From positions 62,001-126,000 of the forward strand of contig KE561300.1 in NCBI GenBank assembly GCA_000442015.1: a DNA stretch of 64,000 nt, written 5' to 3'. The translations under genes and the position numbers were made by a program. Positions within the stretch are counted from its first letter, which is position 1. Each line of letters opens with the position of its first letter. Origin of the DNA: Rozella allomycis CSF55 (taxonomy: Eukaryota; Rozellomycota). The notes below the pieces were generated by a model. It worked only from the letters and a program-made list of their open reading frames with translations. It searched no databases and was not told the DNA's origin. Below, piece by piece: positions 38,904 to 51,057 of the stretch.

Positions 38904-38947
38904 AATTGTTCCTATCCCATTTTATTAATTAATCGAGTGATCTGGTT

Positions 38948-39598
38948 TTAAAGTAGCGAGCATGACTTTTTCTTTTTCAACTTTACAATTAAAGCAGCTC
39001 GAGTTGCTTCTTCAAACACTTCGCGCACGCCCTCATTATTTTTAGCTGAACATTCCAGATATTTCACAGCTCCAATATTGGTAGCAATTTCTCTTGCCTT
39101 TTCATACGAAACTGGTTCTTGGCCATTCTTCGCTAGATCACTGATTGTTTTGGGATCATTTCTTAAGTCCATTTTGCAACCCACTAATATATATGGAAGT
39201 CCCTGACAGAAATGTATGACTTCAGTGACCCACTAATTATTGAGAAATCATACCAATTTTACTTTTTCCACTACATTAGACAATGAATCAGGTGAATCTA
39301 CAGCGTAACATATTAATATGACATGTGATTCTGGGTAACTTAATGGACGCAGCCGGTCATAGTCCTCTTGTCCTGCCGTATCCCAAAGCGCTAATTCAAC
39401 ATGCTTTCCATCTACTTCTACATCTGTCACGTAGTTCTCGAAAACGGTGGGTACATATTTCTAATGGCTTCCAGAAATCAAGTTTACCGTTGGAAATTCT
39501 TTTTTACAATATACAATCAACAAACATGTTTTCCCACAGGCACCATCCCCTACAATGACTAATTTTCGTCTGATCTTTCCTTCTTCGTCTCTTGGCAT
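38948..39598 (-). CDS. RHO1: Rho1-type small GTPase
   Basis: Three exons, about 190 aa. G1 GDGACGKT, switch [13 protein letters not shown]3 [21 protein letters not shown]4 GCKMDL (Cys variant between VG and KMD seen in Rho), G5 ECSAK, Rho insert helix region, polybasic KLKKKKS and CaaX box CSLL; the final Leu predicts geranylgeranylation. Candidate activator of the formin at 2.9 kb. Start at the MPRDEEG Met; an in-frame Met 22 codons upstream would add a non-homologous leader. Confidence 0.95.
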
Positions 39599-39674
39599 AT
39601 CTAGTGGCACAGCCCTAATTTGATATTTGTCAACAAAGAAATACAATTTCAAACAAAAAGTCAAATATAGTTTA

Positions 39675-40662
39675 TTAACATTGTTTTATGGTTTTTCCGT
39701 GATTTCTATGCTCATATACAAAATTGCAGAAGAACCAGACTTCTTTTTCCCAGTCTAAAAATAGCTTGACCTGGATATATCTCAATGGAGCATCACCCCA
39801 TCTATGTGTAAATATCCGCTTAGTATCGTCAACAGCTTTAAAGAATTCTTCCATTTGGGGTGTTTTAAATCTTTTTATGTCAACAATTTCAAAGTTATTG
39901 TAAAATTGTGGGCACCCGTAGTCTTTTCGTTTGTCGGGACCAGGTATGTACAAATTATTCGTTTTTGCTAGAGTTTCATGACTTTTAATGTAATTATCGA
40001 CAAAATCCATTAATCCTTTATGAAAAATAAGATGTTTGAATACCTTCAATCACGAATGGCATTTCATCAGTAATCAATCTATAGGCGTAAGATTTGTTAT
40101 TGAAATTCATAAATTCAAACGGGTCTTCTAAAATTGGTGAGTGTATGAATGAATCTGTGTCTAAACGAAGATAATAGTCAAATTGCTTCACAATATCCTC
40201 ATACAAGATTTCATAAAACCAAAACCGAATCATCTTTTTATAACCATGTGCCCCTACCCATGCTACTTCTTTATCTTTTGTAAGATCTATATTTTCCGGC
40301 AGTTTCATATGCTTCAATACCAATTTGATATCTAAGCCGAGCTGAACTCCGAAATCCTGAAGCTTTTGCAAGCCGCTTTCTGAATAGGAATCATAAAAGA
40401 GGATGACGGGGTATTTCTTATTGTTTCCCGGAAGAAAATTCTTCTGAAGTAGCGTTAGACTTTCTCTCAATTGATCTTCTCGATTTTCTTGTATCAGATA
40501 TACAATGCATCCTGTTTTAGGTTTCGCAACTGATTTTGATGTAGCCATATCACTTTTTTCACTGGTTTTGTCATTTTGGTTCTTGAAGTGTAAGAGTATT
40601 AATAGCATGGATGCAGCGCACAAGATCATCAAAAGGTTTCGTTGATCTCTAACTTTTACCAT
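39675..40662 (-). CDS. Alpha-1,2-mannosyltransferase, GT15 (KRE2/KTR/MNT1) family
   Basis: Type II Golgi protein of about 320 aa with signal anchor [17 protein letters not shown]. Core blocks: [60 protein letters not shown] (the DxD-bearing segment of GT15), [34 protein letters not shown] (YNNFEI is the family hallmark with the catalytic Glu) and [12 protein letters not shown]. The intron is near 40018-40045. GT15 is essentially a fungal family, adding mannose to N- and O-glycans. Confidence 0.92.
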
Positions 40663-40799
40663 TCGACTTTTAGTTGCTAGCTACTTTGCAAACATAAACA
40701 AATGTTATGGAAATGGAAATAGAAACATAAAACGTTACCAAATCTTGTCATTTATTATATGTACAAAGTGATATTTGTGCTAGTTCTTATCCTTTACAA

Positions 40800-41159
40800 T
40801 TATAATCTATTTCTTTTAGAAGGTGGTTCGTTTGAATAATTCGTATTCATATCATTACTAGGAGTCCAATTAGACACCGACATTGTTTGTGATGGTGATT
40901 GGTGCCAAAGTGTTCTTGCTTCGGCTTTCTTCCTCCTTTGATAAATAAAGTCATTTAAGCTATCTAATAAATCCTTTTCGGATCGTTCTGGCTGTTGCAA
41001 ATAGTTGGATATGAGGTTATCGAGATCCTTCAAGCAAAGTTTGTATCCGTTATCAAAAGAGCGCCTTTCAGATTGCACTGAATGTGTGTATAAATTTGAT
41101 ACGGCCTGAGCTGCATTACGAAAGGCTGTTGTTAAATGTTCAGTGTCCGTCGGTAACAT
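40800..41159 (-). CDS. HAPSTR1 (C16orf72/UPF0472)-like protein
   Basis: About 120 aa, single exon. TAFRNAAQAVSNLYTHSVQSERRSFDNGY aligns well with the HAPSTR1 core (PFQNAATAVTNLYKESVDTHQRSFDIGIQ); the C-terminus ends PPSKRNRL, like the THKRNRM nuclear-localisation end of the human protein. HAPSTR1 partners HUWE1 in stress signalling. The first of the two repeats found in animals is not seen here; an upstream exon could hold it. The initiating Met is taken at 41159. Confidence 0.55.
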   Translation of the reverse strand: MLPTDTEHLTTAFRNAAQAVSNLYTHSVQSERRSFDNGYKLCLKDLDNLISNYLQQPERSEKDLLDSLNDFIYQRRKKAEARTLWHQSPSQTMSVSNWTPSNDMNTNYSNEPPSKRNRL

Positions 41160-41772
41160 AAACTCCAAGCCACAGTCACCATAAGCTCATTGTTTTGGGG
41201 AAACAGACAAATTTAATTTAAAAGGTAATTTCAGAATAAGGCCATTAAGTTCTGCGAGATTATCTAAGTAATCTTTGTAGCGATTCCCTGGCCTAATAGA
41301 AACTGTCTTTATTAGAACTGGTGCATCCGTTTAGTGAGGTATTGGCGTCAAAAAGTCTTACAATTCATTTAATTTGAGATAATACTTATGAAGATTCGAC
41401 TGTATTATAAACTTTAAACATATGTCAGTTATGCTAGTCTGTTTTAACTTTTACACCTGACTTGGTGCACACAGACCCTTTTGGCATTGAAAAATGTGTG
41501 TGTACATAAAAATAAAATTCATTTGTTTTACATAACATGCGCAAGGTTTTACACTTCTTTACATTATCGATTCAATTTCAGTCTCTGATATTCTGATTGT
41601 CTTTATGGCGAGTCAACGGCACGCTTTGCCTAGTTTTCATTGCTGGATATTTCAAATCTTACCGATTGAATTTAAAAGTACCGATAGAAACTAGAGATTT
41701 GTAATGTACGATGTGTGGCGCAGTCTTGGACTGACATTCAGGTAACGACAGCCTTACCAACAGTCAAATCAC
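41160..41772. other. Gap between HAPSTR1-like and XPG genes with one coding-like stretch
   Basis: Mostly AT-rich without a complete gene. On the minus strand 41187-41320 is open for about 45 codons and reads APVLIKTVSIRPGNRYKDYL, then LAELNGLILKLPFKLNLS, ending at a TGA. It has a natural amino-acid composition but no in-frame Met and no clear acceptor. It may be the last exon of a small gene whose first exon lies in 41330-41480, or a leftover. The rest of the interval, 41480-41772, shows nothing I can name. Confidence 0.35.
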
Positions 41773-43948
41773 ATGGGTGTTCATGATCTATGGAAGTTGC
41801 TTGAAGGCTGCTCGAAAAGTATAAACCCGGAAGATCTAAAAGATAGAAAACTGGCCATAGATATCCTTTTTGTTAATTAATTTTTCGACAGTTGTAGTAA
41901 TCCTTGATTCCAAATACCAGTATATGGATGCACCAGTTTGCCAAGGTTGCAGTGTCAAAGCAGCTGAACCAGGACTTTTATATCCAGAGCTTTGCGAAAA
42001 GGCTGTGTAAAATCATGTATTATGGCATTAAGCCTGTGTTTGTGTTTGATGGCGGTGTGCCGTTGTTGAAAAAGGAGACTGTTAGGAAGAGAGGGCGGAA
42101 GGAAGACAGGGATGAAATTAGCTTGATTGCTAAACGGTTGCTGAGGGATCGTTCAAAGTAATGGTGGGTTGGATAGAGTATTAGGTTTGGTTGGAGTAGT
42201 TTAAAAGAAGAGAGTGGTGTTGAAAAGGAAAATGATGTCGTGATTGAAAAGGAAAATGATGTCGCGATGGAAAAGGTAGAATCTGATAGGGAAGAGTGGG
42301 GTGATACGTTTAAGAATGAAGATAATTATCAATTCTATATAGAAGAGAGAGCAGAAATATTGCTTTCGGTTAAAGATAATGTAAGCTGTTTTATTGAGAT
42401 GTAGTAGCCGCTGAACTTTGCAGGCACTCAGATTTCCATGCTCAGTGAGAGACAGAGGGAAAAGGATGAAAAGGAGGAAAGGAGTAATGTGAGAAGAATA
42501 GCATCAAAGGCAAATCAGAGTTACATGATGTGGGAGTATGAAGAATTGAAGGATCCTTCGAGAATGATGACCAACTCTGTTGAACTAAAGGAGGAAGAAG
42601 AAAAGGTTGAAGATTTTGTTAAAGTTGAGGAAACCATTGAAGATATTTTTGCTTCAACGGATGATGAAGAAGAAAAGATTGAGATTTTTAATGAGAGGAA
42701 AGATGATGAGAGGAAAGATTACAAGAGAGATGAGGAATTCAAAACATTGGAGAGATATCAGTTAGTAGCTACAGAAGATTTAGGAGATGAAAAGCAAAAT
42801 GCCAAGAAAATTGTTGAAGAGGAAAAGGATTTAAGTGTAAAGAAGATAGTTGAAGAACAAAAGGCAATTTGTGTAAAACAAGAATATGATGAAGAATCTT
42901 CATTTGTAAATAAAGAAGCCATTAATGAAAGCAATGAAATAAATTCTACTTTGAATAAAGATATTGAAGTTGAAATAGATTATCCAAAAGAGAAAGAGAA
43001 ACAAGAGGAATCAGATTCTGATGTGAGTGATGAATCAGAAGAAGATGAAATTAAAAACAAACTAGTTGAAGTCCGTGAGAATGAATTAGTTGACAGTAAT
43101 GAAAATAGAATTAGTGAGAATGAATTAGCTGAGGTAGTTCAAATCCATCATGAAGATAAAGTCCCATTTTCAGAAAAGGAAGCACCAATGATTTCTAGGA
43201 TAGATCCAGAATTATCTAGTGATATTCAAGTAAATAAAATTAATAAATTTGAAAGAAATTATTACAATTATTTGGTGTTCCATATTTGATTGCTCCAATG
43301 GAAGCAGAAGCGCAATGTGCCTTTTTGGAAATGAATTCACTTGTTGATGGGATTGTAACAGACGATAACGATGTGTTTTTATTTGGCGGTGAAAATATTT
43401 TGAGACATTTTTTCTCCAATTCTAATTCAGAATTATTAAACTATAAAATGTCTTCAATAAGAGAAAAGACTGGCTGGTCAAGAAATGAGTTGATTGATTT
43501 AGCTTTATTGTTGGGAGGTGATTATTGTAATGGTTTAAAGGGAATTGGAAAAGTTAAAGCAAAAGAAATTTTAAATCATTTTCAATCTATTGAATGTTTT
43601 GTTGAATGGTTTCTAAATGGATCAGATGAGAATGTTCCATCTTCAATTATTAAACTACGAAATAAAATTATTCTTCCTGATGACTTTAACGACTATAAAG
43701 TGCGTGATGCGTATTTAAATCCAACTGTAGACCAATCAATGGAACCCTTTCAATGGGGTTCTCCAGACTTTGATGAGATTGCAAAGTAAACATTTTAAAC
43801 TTTAAATTAAAGATTTTTAAACAAAAAGACTAGTCTTTCAATTGAAAAGGCCATGGACTTTTTATCTCCTTTAATTCAGAGAATCAACGAGGGTAAAAAT
43901 AGTGAGAATAGTGGGAATAAAATAACAGACTACTTTGAGAAAAAGTAA
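41773..43948 (+). CDS. RAD2: XPG/Rad2-type structure-specific endonuclease
   Basis: 3' incision nuclease of nucleotide-excision repair. N-region: GVHDLWKLLEGCSK, LAID-x-SIWMHQF, FAKRLCKIMYYGIKPVFVFDGGVPLLKKETVRKR. A long acidic spacer (about 300 residues rich in Glu/Lys) separates it from the I-region: LFGVPYLIAPMEAEAQCAFLE, GIVTDDNDVFLFGG, LALLLGGDYCNGLKGIGKVKAKEIL. The spacer length distinguishes XPG/Rad2 from FEN1 and EXO1. The C-terminus KITDYFEKK resembles a PCNA-binding PIP box. Active-site Asp/Glu (D of LAID and DGG, E of MEAEAQ, D of TDDND and GGDY) are present. The first intron is atypical: no GT..AG choice keeps frame and it begins ATATCCTTT (see findings). Later introns near 42161, 42380-42430, 43235-43260 and 43787. 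Confidence 0.9.
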
Positions 43949-44041
43949 AAGGAAATTCAAAAGGAAATATCAATGAATCAAAGAAAGTTAAATAGAATAG
44001 AAATAAATAATTTGCTTTAATAATTACTTGCCACTTTTTAT

Positions 44042-46316
44042 TCAATTGTCTAATTCAATTTGAAGTTTGTTGACTTTATCATTTAAATCTTCAATCAGAG
44101 AATGCCTAGAATACAAAATTAAATTTTTTACTGTTTCGTTAACTGATCATGAATCTTTCTTGTTTGAATTGCAATTGAATCTTTCTTCAAAGGAGGGAAA
44201 AGTTTAATTCTTTCAAATTGGCTCTTTAAAGTGCTAAATTTGTTTCTCAATTCAATCATCATTTTCGAATGTCTTGAAATGTCATTCATCAATTCTCTCT
44301 CTTCACTCGATATCGTTGAATTCTTTCTATGCAACAACGACGCGTGAACATTATCAGCTCTTCTGCTCAAACTATCAAATTTTATCAAAATATTCTTAAT
44401 TCTTTCTTCTTGCTCAACTGCCGCCTTTATTGATTCATCAAATCGACCACGCAACTCTTTAGCATTAATTTCCACCTTCTTCTTCACTTGCTGCACTCTT
44501 TCTATCTGATCAACAGTCGCTGTGTTTATTTCCAATATATATTTCACATACACCCTTCTCAACTCATTCAATGTCTCTGTCAGTTCATTCAAGTATTCTT
44601 CATCAACTGGAGTCCCATTTTTAGTTTTAACATTCAAATTAAACTTAGGCAATGGATAATCCTTGACAAAACTCTTAAATTGTCTTCTAGTCGCTGGCTT
44701 AAAAAAATTGGTTAATTAATACAGTGAAAAGAAAACCCAAAGTTTGAAAAGCCATTTATATTGTGTTTGGATGACGCTACGGGAACAGGTACAGGCACAC
44801 AAGACGACCCTTTTGGTATTTTGATGACACCGCATTCATTATTGCAAAACTACGAGAGAATTAAAGAGAAAAAATTACCTTTAGTTCGTCATGTCGATGA
44901 TACATACAAAGTTACGTATTACGTATCTCNGTTCAAATCCAAATCAAATTGCTCTTCAAGTCTTTTAAAATCAAGTTTTTCATCAGTAAAAAGTAACAGA
45001 TTCTTACCAACAACATCAATCCCACACACTCTTTTATTCTCATTCAACAATACTAGCTTGGATTGTATATCAAATCCCTCATCCGATTCAAGCGCCTCCA
45101 GCAAACTATCCATCCATCCAAAACAGACTTGGTAAATGCTACTTTCAAATGCAATTATTAAACTATCATTAAACACAACACCCTGGACATATTCAGAATT
45201 TTTTGAAAGGTCAATCGTCTCCAACAAACTCATCACAGGATATTCAGGTGTTTTATCTATTGAAAAATAACAAGAAACGAAATCAGGATGCGCACAAACA
45301 TCAACAATTCCATTTCTCAATACTCTACAGAGAATAGGAAATCCATCAAACTGAACGCTGTAAATATCAACAGCCTCCAACTCATCTTCATCCAACTCTT
45401 GCGGGAAAAGAAACGGGCCCTGAACTTTGGGCTTTGAATCTTCATCATAGTAGAATTTATACACATTGCCATTCTTTCCATCCAAAATTCTCGATATCGT
45501 ATCCCTGTCCGCCATCGTTAATGCCCTCGTCTCCAATAGTCCAACAACGTCGTCTCCAAGTCTCCTACAGTTAATTCAAAACCATATCACTACATGCAGG
45601 TTGGGATGAACGGCGCAAGTAGATAAATATCGCCATTCTCTTGCAGCAAGTAGAGTGCGGCAACATTCCAAGGCGATGTCTGGCATTCAGCTCCAAAACA
45701 AAATGACACGTATTTGCTCCCAAAAGATGAAAATGATGATGGCGATTTGAGATGCTCAGAGGAGCCCAACACTTGAGAATATACTGGGCATTTAACACTT
45801 TTGGCTACATTGTACATTCTAAAATCCCAAAATCTTCTTTTTACTTTAAATGCCCTCTTTCTGTCAGAATAACCAAAAATTCATCATTGGCACCCAACGG
45901 ATGCCAATCGTACTTTACAATCCTGTCACTCTTCATCTTCTCAACAAACACAGGATCTATTTCATACGATCTATAATTCCTTTAACAAATCCTACCTACT
46001 TTGGCGTACAAAACAGCTCATTAATTCTTGTCAAATCAGGGACCTGCATCACAATAATCTTCTTCTTGCACCGCAGCGCTAACAACATGGATTTCGACAG
46101 TTTCAAATCCTCTACTACATGGTCGATAACACTACTCCTCAATTCAACGTGGTTTTGAGATGCGCTTTTCATGTCACAAGCGAATACTCGGGATCCAACA
46201 GCGTACACCATGGTCGACCCGCAAACGGCAATGTTTCGCTTTGGTAAGATATATTTTCGATCATAAATATGCGAGTTTTCTGTGTTGAAGGATGAAATAA
46301 AGTCAGAAATTTCCAT
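44042..46316 (-). CDS. NUP88: Nucleoporin Nup88/Nup82, broken by an N and an inverted segment
   Basis: Cytoplasmic-face nuclear pore protein partnering Nup214. The N-terminal propeller shows AVGSRVFACDM, SPWNVAALYLLQENGDIYLLAPFIP, FPILCRVLRNGIVDVC, SSIYQVCFGWMDSLLEALES and GIDVVGKNLLLFTD; the C-terminal coiled coil shows YLNELTETLNELRRVYVKYILE ... SRRADNVHASLLHRKN ... HSLIEDLNDKVNKLQ. The linker joining them (DDPFGILMTPHSLLQNYERIKEK) is found on the opposite strand at 44743-44929, next to a single N at 44930. So the gene is not continuous as assembled. About six tiny introns. Start at the MEISDF Met; upstream frames to 46430 could add residues. Confidence 0.8.
44743..44930 (+). other. Inverted Nup88 linker segment ending at an ambiguous base
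   Basis: Open on the plus strand (PFILCLDDATGTGTGTQDDP ... RHVDDTYKVTYYVS) and running into the window's only N (44930). PFGILMTPHSLLQNYERIKE lines up with PLRVLAETPDSFEKHIRSIL of animal Nup88, exactly the part missing from the minus-strand gene on both sides. The minus strand here has stops and no credible exon. The left breakpoint lies between about 44700 and 44743. Confidence 0.7.
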
Positions 46317-46580
46317 AAAATGGATGCGTCGGAAATGTCTTTTGTAAAACAATTTGTCATAAACACAATAATTGAGATACTTCTTTGGAAAGGTATCACC
46401 ATATCTGGCTCTTCATTTTTGTTTGCCAAAGTTTTTTTAGTTTTGACGTTGGAATTGGGGCATGGGCATTTTATTTATGACGTTTAGACTTTAGTTGATA
46501 GAAAATAGATTTGAATTTTATTGTATGCAGTTGAACATGATATTCTGAATTTTCATATAAAGGTGTTATTTGTACACACA

Positions 46581-47844
46581 ATGACATCAAACGATAATAC
46601 GTCTTTATCCCCCATGCCATTGATCGGTAGCTCTCGGCATCATGTTCCAGCGTCAACAGCTACTCAAACCAAGGAGCTTGCTAAATCAATGGGCTTTATC
46701 AATCTGTTTCTGATCACACTCCCATTTGCTATCATAGGCGGTGCAGTAAAATGGCCTCCAACAATTGTCTTCATCCTAAATTTCATCGCCATTGTCCCAT
46801 TGGCAAAACTACTTGGCATCGCCACCGAAGAAATAGCATTTAGAACAAGTCAATCAATTGGTGGTTTATTAAACGCATCTTTTGGAAACGCAGTAGAAAT
46901 GATTTTGTCTATTGTTGCGTTGAAAGAAGGTTTGATAAGAGTTGTACAAGCATCACTGTTGGGAAGCATCCTCTCAAATTTGTTGCTTGTGTTAGGATTT
47001 TGTTTCGTAGCGGGCGGGCTGAAACACAAGGAGCAGAGATTTAATATGACTGCAGCACAGACTTCTTCATCCTTGATGACAATGTCCGTCATGTCGTTGT
47101 TGGTCCCGGCTGCTATGATGGCTAGCTCCCCTGCCATTGAAATCCCGGAAAATAACAATTCTCTACTGGCATTATCTCACGGGACTGCTATAATATTGCT
47201 GTGTTTATATATTTTATACCTAATTTTTCAACTCCGCACCCATGTTCATTTGTATGCAGATGATGAAGGCGATGAAGAAGAGGAACCAATTCTGTCGGTT
47301 CCTTATGCCATATCATTACTAGTTATTGTAACTATTCTTGTTTCTGTGTGTGCCGAATTTCTAGTGGGGTCAATCGAGGTGGTGTCATCTTCTTGGGGAT
47401 TAAGTGAAACATTTATAGGGCTTATACTACTTCCTATAGGTAATTTAAGATTCTTTATATTACATAGTTGGCAATGCAGGTAAAACAACGTTTTTTGAAC
47501 TAAATCTTAGCTGAACACGTTACGGCTGTCACAGTGGCGATGAAAAATAAAATGAATCTCGCCATTGGAGTAGCTATAGGCTCATCCATGCAAATCGCCC
47601 TGTTTGTGACTCCATTTTTAGTAATTGTCGGCTGGTTTATGGGGCAAAATCTCACTCTCTTCTTTCACACTTTTGAAACTTCAGTTATGTTTATTTCAGT
47701 ATTGATTGTTAACTATTTAATACAAGACGGAACCAGTAATTGGTTGGAGGGTAACTTAAGAATTCAACTTTAAAAGGTGCCATGCTCTTAGCATCTTATG
47801 GTATTATAGGTTTAGCGATTTTCAACTACCAAGCACCAGCTTAG
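46581..47844 (+). CDS. VCX1: Vacuolar Ca2+/H+ exchanger (CAX/VCX1)
   Basis: About 390 aa with two homologous halves, 11 hydrophobic helices and an acidic central loop ([11 protein letters not shown]). First alpha repeat [20 protein letters not shown]; second alpha repeat [23 protein letters not shown]; both GNAxE motifs carry the conserved Glu needed for cation transport. Introns 47440-47467 and 47480-47510 flank a 12-nt exon that encodes the second signature, and one more lies near 47753-47778. The protein removes cytosolic calcium into the vacuole using the proton gradient (V-ATPase B is at 34.8 kb). It stops soon after the last helix. Confidence 0.95.
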
Positions 47845-48033
47845 GCTGTTTAGTGTATGCAACAAAGCTTAATAAAGTGGTTTACATCTCTTAGATATTG
47901 ATGCAATGACGCCTCTGATTGCGAGCATTTTTTTCCTATGATCGGTTTCATAACATTAAAATTTAAAATCTAATACATACTTTAAGAATGATATCGTATT
48001 CTTTTAACGTTATTTTGATTGAATAGCGCAGAT

Positions 48034-48399
48034 TTAATGATTGCTACAAGGCGCACATCGCCCGAAAGTGGGAATTACAACCTTCACATGACCGTTAGAG
48101 TGAGCAAGTCGAATAGAATCATTGTTTTTATCGCTTGGATTAACTCTAAAATCGTCAAGTAAAATTTTAACCGTATCTGCATGACCGTTCTTTGCAGCCG
48201 ACCTAACAGCATAATTGTTACCTGCAGATGGATTTACTCTATAATCTGAAAGCAAAAGGTTAAAAAGATCCAAGTAACCGTGTTCGGAAGAACTCCGAAT
48301 AGCTGCATTATCCTGTGCACTTGGATCAACTCTGACATTGCAAACACTTTTATAGCGAAAAACTTGGAATATTGGTGCTGTTTCATGATATTTAATCAT
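48034..48399 (-). CDS. Short ankyrin-repeat protein
   Basis: 121 aa with about three ankyrin units: NAAIRSSSEHGYLDLFNLLLSDYRVNPSA, NNYAVRSAAKNGHADTVKILLDDFRVNPSD and NNDSIRLAHSNGHVKVV. The consensus (N-A-x-R-x-A-x-x-N-G-H-x-x-x-V-K-x-L-L) is kept, but the repeat count is low and the last unit is cut short, so this may be a fragment of a larger ankyrin gene. It has a Met start and is intronless. Role cannot be assigned beyond protein binding. Confidence 0.55.
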   Translation of the reverse strand: MIKYHETAPIFQVFRYKSVCNVRVDPSAQDNAAIRSSSEHGYLDLFNLLLSDYRVNPSAGNNYAVRSAAKNGHADTVKILLDDFRVNPSDKNNDSIRLAHSNGHVKVVIPTFGRCAPCSNH

Positions 48400-49058
48400 T
48401 ATTAAATCATGGTTTATTATTTGAGTATATTATCGACTGTTGCCTGTAATTGTAATTTGCATTTTCGCGAACGAATGGTACTTTGATGGCATCAGTGATG
48501 GAGATCACTAACTATAGGTCCAACCACGTATCTAGAAGTAGAGGACAATTTAAAAGACAAGGATTAAGCAATTTTGCAGCGGAGTCAATGAATGTGCGTT
48601 ATCAGACTCCGGTGCAAAAATATCCCCTTAATTTTATAGTCTTTTCTGATCAGCTTCGAGTTGTGGTTTTGTTAAGAAACTTACCAAACGAAAATCTTTG
48701 TCTTTTTCAATAAAACGACAAACCTTCTTCCAAAGATATTCAGTTTGAGTTCACGAGGTGTATTCGAGTCAGTCATCAACCCTCCCAGGCAATGATATCA
48801 TTTTCTCCGCAAGTGTTTCCTAATCTGCTCGAGCTTAATCCTTAATACTACCTAAGTGTTCAATCCCATTTGTAGCCACCCAAGTTCATTGCATCCAAAA
48901 AATAGATAATTATTCATAGGTCACTCTGGAATTAAATTGAGAAACCCAATAAAACTGGTTTAAATCTCGTTTATTATAATGGATTATTCCTGAAGCTCTA
49001 TAACATCTACATTTATACTGGAATATTTATATATCCGAACACTTTTTCTAAAGGCTAC
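48400..49058. other. Gene-poor interval
   Basis: A 75-codon open frame on the plus strand (48486-48713) starts with Met and is rich in Arg/Ser/Asn, with no recognised motif; coding status is unlikely to moderate. From 48720 to 49058 every frame is broken by stops and I see no splice pattern that rescues it. Nothing else is recognised. Confidence 0.4.
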
Positions 49059-49495
49059 TTATATCGTAAATATATTATATACTGCTAAAATATTGCCTAC
49101 GATTGGTAATCTTCTCAGGAAACTGAACACCATCGGAAAAAAGTCTCCAAATAAATTAATGAATCCAAAAAGTTCTATAAGGATCCCAAATACTGCAAAT
49201 TTGAAAAACACTAGCAATATTCCAAACAAAAAGCACGCTGTTCCTTTCCATTTATTCTTCTGCAAGAAAAACGACGATGTTTTCTTTGGTCCAATAATCA
49301 AAACGATTCCAATCAAAAATAATAACTATTTTTAAACAATTATCAGCCTACGTTTCCTATTGCTAGTAAGCCTGAATCAAAAAGAAGAATCACTCCCAGA
49401 AACATAAAAAATACACCAAAAGCTGTCAACCCCACTCCTATTTCTATATCTTAGAGCAATTATTTTGATTTACTTTGAGCTTCGCTGAGGAACAT
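49059..49495 (-). CDS. GOT1: Golgi transport protein GOT1
   Basis: Four-helix membrane protein of ER-Golgi traffic, about 128 aa. Introns near 49333-49358 and 49447-49470. The reading [37 protein letters not shown], then [40 protein letters not shown] and [18 protein letters not shown] matches GOT1 block by block (IGxGLTGFGxFFxFxG..LFFD..LLAIGN, RRxPxxG). Its start codon lies 5 bp from the divergent MetAP2 start. Confidence 0.9.
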
Positions 49496-49500
49496 GGCTT

Positions 49501-50795
<1,295 letters not shown>

Positions 50796-51057
50796 ATAAA
50801 TCCTTGACACTCTTTTGCACTGAAAATATTTTTCCCATAAAAGCGAGATTTCTTCTAATACTAAGTACATTTATCTGCTGTAACCAAACTTGTAACCATA
50901 CAAAATACCTAGAGATTTAAAATATTGATATTCTAAATCTCTCATTTACATATTCTGTAGAGATTGAAATGTCTAGTTTGAGGCTCAACATCGAGATACT
51001 CGTATTGCGCTATAGGAATGACAAATATGTACTAGTTTTAATCAAAATATTTTATTT

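Noticed and set aside
48034-48399. Ankyrin repeats considered as a CRISPR-like or satellite repeat
   Set aside because: Repeats are at protein level with diverged DNA and a 33-residue period, typical of ankyrin units.
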